Shown: positions 45,240-54,544 of the stretch, piece after piece
Layout: each line of letters begins with the position of its first letter
How positions within the stretch are numbered: the stretch's first letter is position 1
Translations under genes and position numbers: made by a program
The notes under the pieces: generated by a model
Database searches by the model: none
Seen by the model: only the letters and a program-made list of their open reading frames with translations
What the model was told of the DNA's origin: nothing
Assembly (NCBI GenBank): GCA_016716665.1
Contig: JADJVH010000001.1
Span: 310,001-374,000, forward strand
Source of the DNA: Candidatus Opimibacter iunctus
GTDB lineage: Bacteria; Bacteroidota; Bacteroidia; Chitinophagales; Saprospiraceae
Length of the DNA stretch: 64,000 nucleotides
Reading direction: 5' to 3'

Positions 45240-47051
45240 TTAAGGTTTATAACCGATTCTTGGTCGGTCAATAATATCATCTTCTTCAATACCTTCTTCA
45301 ATTTTCCTTCTGATTCCTTCATACTTTCTCAATTCAGAAAGTGAAACCGTTGGCTTTTGATGTTTGATTATATACTCCAATGTTTCCATTGAAATTCGTT
45401 TTGACTTATCCTTAATTGTTTTCCTTGATGCTTCATCAATTAACAATTTAATGTCGCTGGAAACATAATTTTCAGTGAGAGTTGCTAATTTACTAAAGTC
45501 AATTCCAAAGTCAAGTGGCCTATCTCTTAAATACATCTCAAACATCGTCTTTCTTGCCTCATGGTCGGGCGGTGGAATGTAAAACCACTTTTCCAAGCGA
45601 CCAGCTCGTAAAACTGCTTTATCGATTAAATCAGGTTTGTTAGTTGAACCAATTACAAAAACTCCCGAATCACCAACATTGTCTAATTGAGAAAGAAACT
45701 CATTTACTTCTCCGCTTTGACTTTGATTATTTACTTTCTCTCGGCTTGGCACCATGGCATCCAATTCATCAAAGTACAAGATTGTTGGGGCTTGCTCTCT
45801 TGCTTCTTTAAATAGATTTCCAATTTTTTCTTGGGAGCCATGAACATAAATACTAGCAATGTCTGAACTAACAATTTTCATGAAGTTGTATCCTGCTTCT
45901 TCAGCAAATCTTTCAGCAAAAAAAGTCTTTCCGCAGCCTGGCGGACCATACAACAACATTCCGTTTGGTAACCCTAAATTATGCTTTTTATATTCTTCGG
46001 GATTTTCAATTACATTGATTACATCATTTTGCATTTGCTCCTTTAAATGGTTCATACCTGCTATTCCAATAAAACCTTTGCCCTTCTTTACAGCAAGTCT
46101 TGCTTTATTCTTTTCAACTGCCGCATTTTTAATTATACCTTCCTGTTCTTCCTCAATTTCAATTTCACCATTTAATGCCATTGCAAATTCATTAGCAGAT
46201 TGAAAACGCCTTTCAGGTTCTTGTTGCAATGACTTCTTTAATATTTTTAAAACACATTGATCAAAATCTAATATTTCAGTAGAAACATTAGGAAATGAAA
46301 GTGGCCTTTTTCGTTCCTCAATTATTAAATTTTCGGCAATAGTTCTGTCGGCTTTAAATTTGGAAATGTCTTTAAACCAAGGGGGGATTCCATAAAGCAA
46401 ATGATACATTACTGCACCAACTGAAAACAAATCAGATTGTGGCGAATAAAAACTATTGTAACATTCAGATGCTACATAATTCAAATTCAAACCATCTCTA
46501 TTGTAACCTTTTGAGGATTGATAAAATGATCGGGCATAACCAAAATCAATAATTTTTGCTTGCGGAATATCAGATGACAAATCAAGCATAATGTTATGAG
46601 GGGTAATTTCATTATGTATAATTGGATCAGGCAAGCTGTGCAAATAATTCAGTCCACTTAAAACAGCCAAAATAATTCTCTTTACATCATAAACAGATTC
46701 AATTTTTTCACGACCTATTTTTTCAGCCAAAGTTTCACCTGCAATGAAAGTTAGAACCAAATAACCGTATCTCTTTCCATCAAAAATCAACTCTCCACTG
46801 TCTTTATAGGAAACAATGTTCGGATGTTCGATTGATTTAAGAAATTCAATTTCCAGCAAATTATTCTCACTATCAAATGCAGAACGTGGAAGTTTGGCAA
46901 AATTAAAGAGTTTAAGAAAATAAAGATTACCATCACTTCCTTTCACTCTGTATGTTTCAGCATTACGACCTTGCTTAATAAAAAGCTTAACAGCATAGTT
47001 CTCATTAACTGTAAAGTTCTTAGGCAGTATGCTATTCCAGGTTGCATCCAT
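45240..47051 (-). CDS. Fusion of Ser/Thr protein-kinase domain and AAA+ ATPase
   Basis: The product is 603 aa. Residues about 20-295 form a eukaryotic-like kinase: Lys47 in 'LYFLKLF', 'HNEITPHN' (146-153) and DFG (169-171). In the catalytic loop the usual HRDxK is HNEIT, so the Asp is Glu148 and the Lys is Thr150; activity may be altered or lost. A linker rich in Lys/Glu leads to the AAA+ domain: Walker A GPPGCGKT (369-376), Walker B 'ILYFDELD' (424-431), sensor 1 'IGSTNKPD' and an Arg finger in 'RAGRLEKWFY'. The ATPase is of the FtsH/CDC48 classic clade. Its stop precedes terB by 11 bases and its start follows the hsp70 stop by four bases. Likely a regulated remodelling ATPase. Confidence 0.85.
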   Translation of the reverse strand: MDATWNSILPKNFTVNENYAVKLFIKQGRNAETYRVKGSDGNLYFLKLFNFAKLPRSAFDSENNLLEIEFLKSIEHPNIVSYKDSGELIFDGKRYGYLVLTFIAGETLAEKIGREKIESVYDVKRIILAVLSGLNYLHSLPDPIIHNEITPHNIMLDLSSDIPQAKIIDFGYARSFYQSSKGYNRDGLNLNYVASECYNSFYSPQSDLFSVGAVMYHLLYGIPPWFKDISKFKADRTIAENLIIEERKRPLSFPNVSTEILDFDQCVLKILKKSLQQEPERRFQSANEFAMALNGEIEIEEEQEGIIKNAAVEKNKARLAVKKGKGFIGIAGMNHLKEQMQNDVINVIENPEEYKKHNLGLPNGMLLYGPPGCGKTFFAERFAEEAGYNFMKIVSSDIASIYVHGSQEKIGNLFKEAREQAPTILYFDELDAMVPSREKVNNQSQSGEVNEFLSQLDNVGDSGVFVIGSTNKPDLIDKAVLRAGRLEKWFYIPPPDHEARKTMFEMYLRDRPLDFGIDFSKLATLTENYVSSDIKLLIDEASRKTIKDKSKRISMETLEYIIKHQKPTVSLSELRKYEGIRRKIEEGIEEDDIIDRPRIGYKP

Positions 47052-47055
47052 TATA

Positions 47056-49618
47056 TTAAAATGTTGGTATATCTGTGGGTTGATTTGGATTGGTTCTGTC
47101 TCTTAAATTGTCAATTTGAATGCATAATTGCTCCAATTGGGATTGATTACCATTGTTACTTATATTTGATATTGCTTGATTTACTAACTGTCTAGCTCTA
47201 TTAGGATCTTTCCAGGGCAATCTTGCAAAGTTTTCATCAATATAATTAATATAGCCCTTCTCCTTTTCTCCCTCCTCAATAAAAGTTTCAAATAAAGCCC
47301 TAAGTAAACTCATTATATTTTCTGTTGTTTCGATGGCATGTTTTAAATCCTTATCTTTTATGATAGACTCAATATGGATTTTAAACTCCTCCATCTGATG
47401 TCTAACTTTTGATTCGTTGATTTTACCCCATAAATCAGCCTCACTAATTTTTTCAATTAATTCTTCCGCATTGTAAAATGCGTCTTTTAGTTCTGACTCT
47501 GCTTTTGGCCACTCTAAATCAGTTTCATAATCATCTAAAACACTTCTAATTTTTCTTAAACTATTTAAAATTCTCATTTTGTCATCTTCGCTTCCTCCTT
47601 CATTCTTTAAGTCAGTTTGTAACTGTTCAAGTTCCGTATAACACTTATTCAATTCGGGATAGTGCTTTTCATTTAAAAGTTTATTGGCTCTTATAATATC
47701 AGATTGCATCTCTCTTGTAAGCCAATCGATTTCAACCTTAGATTGCAAATTAATTTCAACATTTACCTCTTCTGTATAATCAATTACTGGGAAAAAGACA
47801 GAACAAACAGGTTTCGCACCATTTTGGTCAAAAGTTAATGTAATTTCAATGTCCGAATTAGCTGGAACAATTTTAGGTAATGTCTCACCAGTAATAATAA
47901 CATCGGCTACATAATTAGCTTGAAATGAATTCTTACCCTCTAAACCATCTTCCCCTTGAAATATAGGTATTCTAAGAATATCTGATAATTTCCCTGCAGT
48001 TAATTGTTTGGGTGTTTTCAATCCAGCAGGAGATACTCCAACAGCACCTTTTAAAATTTGATTTTTTTCTAAACCTTTAAATCCCTTAAAAACTGTTACT
48101 TCTTTTTTACTGTCCCACACCTGAATTCCAATATGATATGGCAATGGAGCAGATGGAACATGCATATCTGTAATGGTCAAATTATTAGGTTCGCAGGCTA
48201 GCCTATCACCTTTCTCATCTGTAAGAACAATAGAAAAATAATTTGAACTATTTGGCTCCAAAAGCACTTCTATTAATGTTGCCTTTTTCACACTAATTAG
48301 AGTCCTATTGCTGGAATAAGATTTATCGCCACGCTCTAATGTAACATACACCTTATCTGGAAGAGATGCAGTAGTTAAACTCGAGTCGATTTTGATATTT
48401 ATTAAAGTATCTGGTTCAACCGTTGCAGCCTCATATTTTAATTCTAAAGCAATTGTCCCTGTGGGAGCTGGTGGTGGAGCTAAACCAACATCTTTAGTTG
48501 AAGCATATAATGCAGCACCTACAGCAACTGAAGTCATTTGATTTTTAGCAATTACTTTATCTGTGATTTGTTCTTTCAACATCCTATGAAGAATTGGGGA
48601 ATAGGTTGGACCTCCAACTAAAATCAAACAATTTAAATCCAATCCCTTTAGGTTCTTCCTTTTTAGTACTGCTTTAGTGAGGTCTATTGCCTTTTGAAAT
48701 ATTGGTTCAAAAACTGGAACTAAATCTTCCTGTGTAATGTCAATACTTAACGCAAGCTCATTGCCCTCTTCATCCAAAGCTCCTATTTCATCCGGGAAGC
48801 AGGTTATATCAGTTGCAGCGTTGAATGACAAATCAATTTTAGCTTTTTCAGCAAAAGATTTCATAGCATTTCTTAAAATCTCTCTTTTATCTTTGTTAGC
48901 TAAAATGCCGTTAATCGAATAATTTTCTTTTAGATAAGGGATAATAATATTATCCACTATAGCTAAATCTAAATCTTTACCACCTAATTCATTATTACCC
49001 TCAGTATCAAGCACCCTCATAATACCATCGTCGACTTTTATCAAAGCTGCATCGAAAGTCCCGCCACCGAAGTCAAATACAAGCCATTTGCCATCTTTAT
49101 CCTTTGAATCTAATCCATAGGCTATCGAAGCTGCTATTGGTTCTTGTAATAATTCAACTATCTCAAATCCAGCCATTTTTGCGGCGTTTATTGTGGCTTC
49201 GTTTTGAGCCATAGTAAACATTGCAGGGACAGTAATAACAATAGATTTTATTTGCTCGTCAGTAACAAATAACTTCAGTTTCTTTAGAACTTCTGATGAA
49301 AGTTCCTCCGACGAAAAGTCTTTTTCAAGTATACTGCTATGGTATTTAATGTCTTTACCAATAGTTCTTTTAAATTCCAAATAACTATTGGAATCATCCT
49401 TTTCCAAATGTTTTAAGTAACCTTAATTTATCTTTAATATTGGCGGCATAGGCAGGATCCCCAACAATAATATTTTTTCTAGGATTAATTGCAACACTTG
49501 AAGGCATTGTATCCTTTTGCAAATCAGTCTGGATAACCCTGGGTTTGCCGTTTTCCATTCTTGCAATTGCGGAGTTGGTGGTTCCCAAATCTATTCCGTA
49601 ATCAATTTTATTTCTCAC
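47056..49618 (-). CDS. Hsp70 (DnaK-like) chaperone with divergent C-terminus, one base shift
   Basis: Two frames join into one protein of about 853 aa. The N-terminal frame has the phosphate-1 motif 'YGIDLGTTNS'. It breaks at an A-run read from 49411-49414; removing one A gives 'LLKHLEKDDSNSYLEFKRTIG' (key KHLEKDD) and the rest. Phosphate-2 ('FDFGGGTFDAAL') and adenosine motifs ('ILVGGPTYSPI') are intact, so it should bind and hydrolyse ATP. After about residue 430 a beta-rich region and then a helical, acidic C-terminus replace the DnaK substrate-binding domain and its EEVD-type end. DnaK itself is normally elsewhere, so this is a specialised paralogue. It lies between the GrpE-like and kinase-AAA genes. 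Confidence 0.85.
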
Positions 49619-49635
49619 TTTATAAATTTTTTATA

Positions 49636-50586
49636 TTATATAGCAATTGATACATCAACCTGGGCAGCTTGAATCTGCTCTCCTTTATATTTGACCAGAG
49701 GTTTAATAATCCTCGAAATTACCTCTTCGCCCTTCTGAATTTTTTCATCAGGAATATAACTTATTACACTCACCTTCATACCATCATCATATTTTTGTCC
49801 AAGTAAATCAATGATGTCATACTGTGAAGCTTTGAATGTATTTATCAACCTTTTTACTGAACTTTTCAATGCCTTAGCATCTTGACTATTTTGATCAAGA
49901 GTATTTGCATAGGCATTGATTCTGGTAATTTCATCAGCAACTTTTAGTGGGATTGAATGATCAACCGTTGATAGCTCGTCTGAATTTGTTATTGACTCGC
50001 TTTGCTTGTTACCACTTAATTTATTTTCCAATACTTCAATTAACTTTAAATCTATCTTGATATTTTCTTGATGAAGTTCCCTTTTCGCTTTCTCAATTTC
50101 AGAAATTACATCTGTTTTTAAAGAAGTAGTATTGTTTTCAAGCTTACCATCAATTTCGATTTTATCTGTCTTTTGCCTACTTCTTAGTAGCCAATACAAA
50201 AGAATAGAAAATAGTCCAACAGAAAGCACTCCGATAATTCCAAAAAGTGAATTTTTACTTACTGATTCGGCAATTTGAGTTATTTTACCATCGCTTTTGT
50301 CGTCTGTTTCCTGGATTTTAATTCCAAGTTCTTTTGCAGTTTGAGTAATAGCAATGCTATTTTCTTGAGTTTTACTCCTTAAAGTGTCAATGCTTCTATT
50401 AGCGATTAAAATTTTTGAATTTAGAACTCCTAATTCAGATTTCAGTTTGGCATTTTCCGCTTGAAGTGAGTTTACCAATTTTGCCAAAGGCTTTATTGTT
50501 TTGTCGATGTCCTCTTGGGATATACTTTGCGCAAATAAAGCCAAAGGAGAAAAAAGTATGATGGCGAGAATATTTATATTTTTCAT
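49636..50586 (-). CDS. Membrane-anchored protein with GrpE-like C-terminal domain
   Basis: The product is 316 aa from the ATG at 50586, one base after the J-like gene's stop. The start gives a signal-like N-terminus (MKNINILAIILFSPLALFAQ). A coiled coil (about 25-100) is followed by a membrane helix (about 112-135, LFGIIGVLSVGLFSILLYWLL). A long coiled stretch leads to a C-terminal domain 'LLGQKYDDGMKVSVISYIPDEKIQKG' (key GQKYDDGM...IPDEKIQKG) and 'IIKPLVKYKGEQIQAAQVDV'. That pattern resembles the beta-domain of GrpE, the nucleotide-exchange factor of Hsp70. Its gene neighbour is the Hsp70. A periplasmic N-part and cytoplasmic GrpE-like part are predicted. The GrpE assignment is from pattern, not from a profile search. 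Confidence 0.6.
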   Translation of the reverse strand: MKNINILAIILFSPLALFAQSISQEDIDKTIKPLAKLVNSLQAENAKLKSELGVLNSKILIANRSIDTLRSKTQENSIAITQTAKELGIKIQETDDKSDGKITQIAESVSKNSLFGIIGVLSVGLFSILLYWLLRSRQKTDKIEIDGKLENNTTSLKTDVISEIEKAKRELHQENIKIDLKLIEVLENKLSGNKQSESITNSDELSTVDHSIPLKVADEITRINAYANTLDQNSQDAKALKSSVKRLINTFKASQYDIIDLLGQKYDDGMKVSVISYIPDEKIQKGEEVISRIIKPLVKYKGEQIQAAQVDVSIAI

Positions 50587-50587
50587 T

Positions 50588-52630
50588 TTAGTATTCAGCA
50601 TTTTGAATTCTGTATTTAATTTCATTAATAATAGCCTCTTGTTTACCTATCTGCGAAGCTTTCTCTCTGTCAGCTTTGGCTATTAACTTGCGAATCAATA
50701 TTTCTTGTTCTTTTATCTGCATTTCCTTGTCTGACTGACTCCTTAAAAGTTTCCATCCTTTGATTTTGTCGAGTTGTGAATGGCTAGTATCTAAGTCAGC
50801 TTTGAAGTACTGGGTATTTTGAATCTCCTTAAGCTTTTCTTCGGCCTTTTTCAATTCAATTTCCATTCTTTCAGAGGGAGCTAAATCAACCAAGAAGTTT
50901 TTACTGTGAATCAGGTACTCATCTACATAAACTTCAATTCGATGTTCACCGATATCAAAGGAACATTTATCTGAGTTTCCCCAACCAGGCAAAGAAATGG
51001 AAGTGGTATTTATGGTTAAATCCTGAGTTGATGAAAGTGTATAGCGATTTGGTGAAACTTTTGAATTTCGGTTTATATTGCCATTTGGCGTTATATATTT
51101 TAAATAAAATGTAACCGTTTTTTCTGCTGTTGGTTGGACGTTTAAAGTTAATCCGATATATCGTACGAATTTAGAGTACAATGGTTTGTTATTGGTGTTT
51201 GTTACTACAGAAGACAAAATCTTAAACGGTAGCTTTGGAGGAATTTTCTCGTATTTGCTTAAAACATCTTCAATTGTAGAGCTATATAAGGCTTTTACTT
51301 GTATCCAATTCGCTAGATCTATGAATTCTAATTTTAATTTACTATTGTTACTTGATTTAATTTTATTTAATTTATGGTTAGACAAAATTGAAGCAAATAG
51401 TTCATTAACCTTTTTCCAGTCAATTGAATTCCGAATATTTTCTGTAACTGCATTATAATTTATTGTTTTGCGTCCTGTTAGTATATCTAAATCCTTTTCT
51501 AATGCTTTAACATGTTGATTTATTTTGTTTTCATTTTCTTCATAAGCACTTTTTATTGATTTCAAAAGCTGAATTGCTTCTGAAACCTCCCTGTCTTTCA
51601 TTTCTTCAAGTGTACTGATACTATCTTTAATTCTATCACTTATAAGCCTACCAACGGAAATGGTTTCTGCTTGTTTTACCAGTTTCATCGCAATTTCAAT
51701 ATAATCATTATCGCTAACATTTTCTTGACTTTCATTAAAATATTCTATACTACATTGAAGAATTTCATTAGCAATTTTATCAGCAATAAGGGAATATCTT
51801 GTATCATCTGTGTCAATAACCTGATAAAGCTGGTTTAGTAACTCTTCTGTTGTTGTAAACAATTCTTGGCCAAATATAGCTGCGTTCGCTTTATTTGCTT
51901 TTCGATTAATTTTTGTCCTTTCTATTCTATTTTCAATTTGTTCAGTAAATTTTTGAATCAGTATTTTTAAGAAATCTTGCCTCGCAGAAAAATCCTGCAT
52001 ATTAATTATGTCTATGAATTCATCCAAAGAGAAATATTTATTTGTTTCAATTTCCACATAAAGTTGATTGAGAAACAAAAGTTGTAATTCCTTTTTTGTG
52101 GTTTTGTATGTTTCGTCTACTACAGAAGAAATAAATTTATGCACCAAATCGCTTTCAAGAAAATATAGGTTAGCTGCTACAGCGGTGTACAAACTGCCAT
52201 TAGGCTTAATAATATTAATAAGGGAACAATTATGGAAAGCTGAATAATTCTTTTCGGTAACAGGTTTCCAAACTTCGATACCATCATATCTAGTTGTTAT
52301 CAATTTATCCCAAATCTGAGAAGCGGTCTCCATATCTCCGTCTTTCAATGAATCAAATGCAGCTTCGTCAGTTATTGGATTCCCATTCCAAAACCAAAAC
52401 AAAGCCGCACTCATTTTATCACTATTAAGATTCAGTTTTGAAATAGCATCATTGACCTGCTCCATTTTCCGTTCTCCCCCTCCCACTTTCGGAAAGCTAA
52501 AGTCATCAGCTGGATCTTGTTCGGCCTCAATAAATTGCTTTAGCCGTCTTACCTGACGCTCTTGTTCTCTCGGAGTTGCACCAACAAGCATGCCAATCGT
52601 TCTATAGGGATTATTTTGAACTGCCTTCAT
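50588..52630 (-). CDS. Large J-like co-chaperone candidate of the Hsp70 cassette
   Basis: The product is 680 aa. The N-terminal 110 residues ('NNPYRTIGMLVGATPREQERQVRRLKQF', key NPYRTIGMLVGAT, then 'FPKVGGGERKMEQVNDAISKL' and 'ALFWFWNG') match the start of proteins annotated as DnaJ-like chaperones in Bacteroidota and Firmicutes. There the J-fold lacks a clean HPD. A long helical middle part follows. A beta-rich region near 500-590 ('GWGNSDKCSFDIGEHRIEVYVDEYLI', key GEHRIEVYVDEYLI) looks Ig-like, and a coiled coil ends the protein. It is the second gene of the cassette, after the SH3 protein. I infer a partner role for the neighbouring Hsp70. Confidence 0.6.
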   Translation of the reverse strand: MKAVQNNPYRTIGMLVGATPREQERQVRRLKQFIEAEQDPADDFSFPKVGGGERKMEQVNDAISKLNLNSDKMSAALFWFWNGNPITDEAAFDSLKDGDMETASQIWDKLITTRYDGIEVWKPVTEKNYSAFHNCSLINIIKPNGSLYTAVAANLYFLESDLVHKFISSVVDETYKTTKKELQLLFLNQLYVEIETNKYFSLDEFIDIINMQDFSARQDFLKILIQKFTEQIENRIERTKINRKANKANAAIFGQELFTTTEELLNQLYQVIDTDDTRYSLIADKIANEILQCSIEYFNESQENVSDNDYIEIAMKLVKQAETISVGRLISDRIKDSISTLEEMKDREVSEAIQLLKSIKSAYEENENKINQHVKALEKDLDILTGRKTINYNAVTENIRNSIDWKKVNELFASILSNHKLNKIKSSNNSKLKLEFIDLANWIQVKALYSSTIEDVLSKYEKIPPKLPFKILSSVVTNTNNKPLYSKFVRYIGLTLNVQPTAEKTVTFYLKYITPNGNINRNSKVSPNRYTLSSTQDLTINTTSISLPGWGNSDKCSFDIGEHRIEVYVDEYLIHSKNFLVDLAPSERMEIELKKAEEKLKEIQNTQYFKADLDTSHSQLDKIKGWKLLRSQSDKEMQIKEQEILIRKLIAKADREKASQIGKQEAIINEIKYRIQNAEY

Positions 52631-52652
52631 TTTTTAGAGATTCAATGCATAA

Positions 52653-53195
52653 TTATCTTCTTTCTGTCACAATATAAAATTGCCAAGTATAACTCATATT
52701 ACTTTCCATTAATTCTGTGCCAATGTTTGGTATTACTCCAGGTGCAGAGGCTCTATAACTATATGATCCGGGACTTAACGTTATAGTTTTTCTCTGCTTG
52801 GGAGAGAATGAATAGATGTCACTGTTCAATTTTAAAGAGAGAGTCAAAGAGGTATTATTGAAGATTTCAATTTCTGGGTTATAAGTTGATGACTGCCCGC
52901 TTGGGGCAAAAATACCTCCCTCGTTTTTTTCCACAATTTGCCCGAGTTTGATGAATGACTTGTGGATCCAACCTTCTCTATCAGTAGCAATATCAATAAT
53001 GTTGTAAAAGTCATTTTCCGAATCAAGTGACACGACGAAAATTTGGGTTCCTGGACTAAGCGAGGAAATTATATCGAAATCAGTGCCTGGACCCTGCCGA
53101 AAATTTACTTGCTTCGTTACCGATCCAAGATAAGATTGGCTATACATTGATAGCGAGACAACAAAAAGAATAGTTAACACTAAAAGTTGTTTCAT
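52653..53195 (-). CDS. Secreted SH3b-domain protein, first gene of the Hsp70 cassette
   Basis: The product is 180 aa. Residues 1-20 form a signal peptide (MKQLLVLTILFVVSLSMYSQ). A bacterial SH3 domain follows (about 22-90): 'VNFRQGPGTDFDIISSLSPGTQIFVV' (key NFRQGPGTDFDIISSL) and 'EGWIHKSFIKL'. SH3b domains bind cell-wall peptides or proteins in the periplasm. The C-terminal 80 residues form another beta-rich unit ('ISLSLKLNSDIYSFSPKQRKTITLSPGSYSY', key PKQRKTITLSPGSYSY). This could be the outer sensor of the membrane-linked cassette. It starts 23 bases upstream of the J-like gene. Confidence 0.75.
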   Translation of the reverse strand: MKQLLVLTILFVVSLSMYSQSYLGSVTKQVNFRQGPGTDFDIISSLSPGTQIFVVSLDSENDFYNIIDIATDREGWIHKSFIKLGQIVEKNEGGIFAPSGQSSTYNPEIEIFNNTSLTLSLKLNSDIYSFSPKQRKTITLSPGSYSYRASAPGVIPNIGTELMESNMSYTWQFYIVTERR

Positions 53196-53541
53196 TCTAA
53201 TCTTGTTAAAGGAACCTTTAAAATTTGCCTCTAAGCCACGGATAGAATCATCGGGGGGATGGTGGCTATGGAGTCTTTAAAATATTACTTGATACAGTCT
53301 TAAAATAGTTCCTACGCTTTGTTTAAGTAAATATGAGAATTTATTCTCAATGAAATACTCTTAGAGATGAAAACTGGGTATTTTGCCTATCCAATATAAT
53401 TACTCAATGAACATATCTTTATTATATAACACATTGATAACCTGCAAATTAATGGATATAAGTGAAAAAGAATGGACTTTTTACGTTTCTTAGAGTCTTG
53501 TAGAAGCTGGCCGATAGCTGGAGGAGGGCATCCATGGCGAA
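53196..53541. other. AT-rich gap upstream of the cassette
   Basis: It contains the promoter region of the 44710-53195 operon. No -7 box is exact. Near the right end a damaged frame reads toward the helicase fragment ('SLVEAGR' before 53542), so the fragment's true 5' part is probably decayed here. Confidence 0.4.
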
Positions 53542-53787
53542 GTGGCCAGAACGCCCAAGAAAACGCTTAAAAAGCACCAAATTGAGGCTCTTGAAAAGGC
53601 TCATGAGCACTTTAAAGATTCTGACCGGGGAAAACTGATCATGGCTTGTGGCACCGGAAAGACGTTCGCCTCTCTGCGGGTTGCCGGTATAATCGTCGAA
53701 ACCAATTACCCTGTCCATATCCATACAAATGCCATGGTTAGACAACACGCCACTATACGTCAAATGTTTTGTGCAGGCTGGTTATAG
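53542..53787 (+). pseudogene. 5' fragment of a DEAD-box helicase (type I/ISP restriction or Mrr-like)
   Basis: The 81-codon piece reads 'KHQIEALEKAHEHFKDSDRGKLIMACGTGKTFASLRVA' (key motif RGKLIMACGTGKTFASL), the Walker A region of helicases found in type I/ISP restriction and related defence enzymes. It then stops, next to the IS relic copy B. Only the start of motif I is preserved, so it is a truncated leftover, probably cut by the IS. Confidence 0.7.
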
Positions 53788-53836
53788 CCCCTTTAAACCT
53801 GCCCCCGGTATAGTTCAGAAAACAGCAACGTATCAT

Positions 53837-54253
53837 AGCTGTAGGACCGCCCATAATGTCTTTTGTATGACGTACTAGGGAATCCATTACCGTCTCAATC
53901 AAATTAGTGCTATAAAGGGCTTGTGGCTGAAGAAAGGTATAACTCCGCTCCTTGTTATTATTATTATCATTTTCATCAATGGCTGAATCTATGTCTCAAT
54001 GTGCCGGAGAATAGGGATAATTGCCACCTGAGTAGATAGGAATGTATGGGGATTCTGACAAACCAGTCCCTTTCCAATGCCCTCATCTACCTGTCACATT
54101 AAAGGTGTTACAGTTACCTGTAAAGATGAAGGACGGACTGAATGACAGGGTGGAACTGTCACTGCAATACTGTTACGTTTTGGGGAATACCATCTCTGAC
54201 TTTGGAAGATGCAAAGAGGTCAATTTACCACCACTACCACCACCACCAATTTT
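53837..54253 (-). mobile_element. Decayed IS relic, copy B (mutator/IS256-like transposase end)
   Basis: The minus strand can be read as 'QALYSTNLIETVMDSLVRHTKD', a good match to the C-terminal 'TN-IE' region of mutator/IS256 transposases, where the Glu is the last catalytic residue. It aligns with copy A (44210-44573) in the same orientation with roughly two-thirds identity by eye. The two copies lie 9.6 kb apart and bracket the Hsp70 cassette and the helicase fragment. Confidence 0.6.
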
Positions 54254-54544
54254 ACCCTTCAAATTGAATGCCCAGATATACTGGACCAAACTTGCAAACC
54301 CTGCAAAGTTTGCAATAGGTTAAATCTATACCCAGGCCGTTCCCGGCCTATTACCTCCTCAGCCCGTATAAAAATACCAGGCTTGAATCGCCTGCTTGAA
54401 GGAATATTAAGCTTACAACGTTAGATATTAATAATAATATTTATGTATATATATTTGTTTTACAATTGTATATAAGCCAGTTCAGCGAATTCGGTCAACT
54501 AATGTTATACTTGTTTTACTTATTAGGCTTGAAACTAACATGCT
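54254..54544. other. AT-rich gap before brxA
   Basis: Nothing coding is seen except the leader of BrxA. An AT-rich tract at 54420-54480 (ATTAATAATAATATTTATG...) may hold the BREX promoter. No operator or other repeat is evident. Confidence 0.4.
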
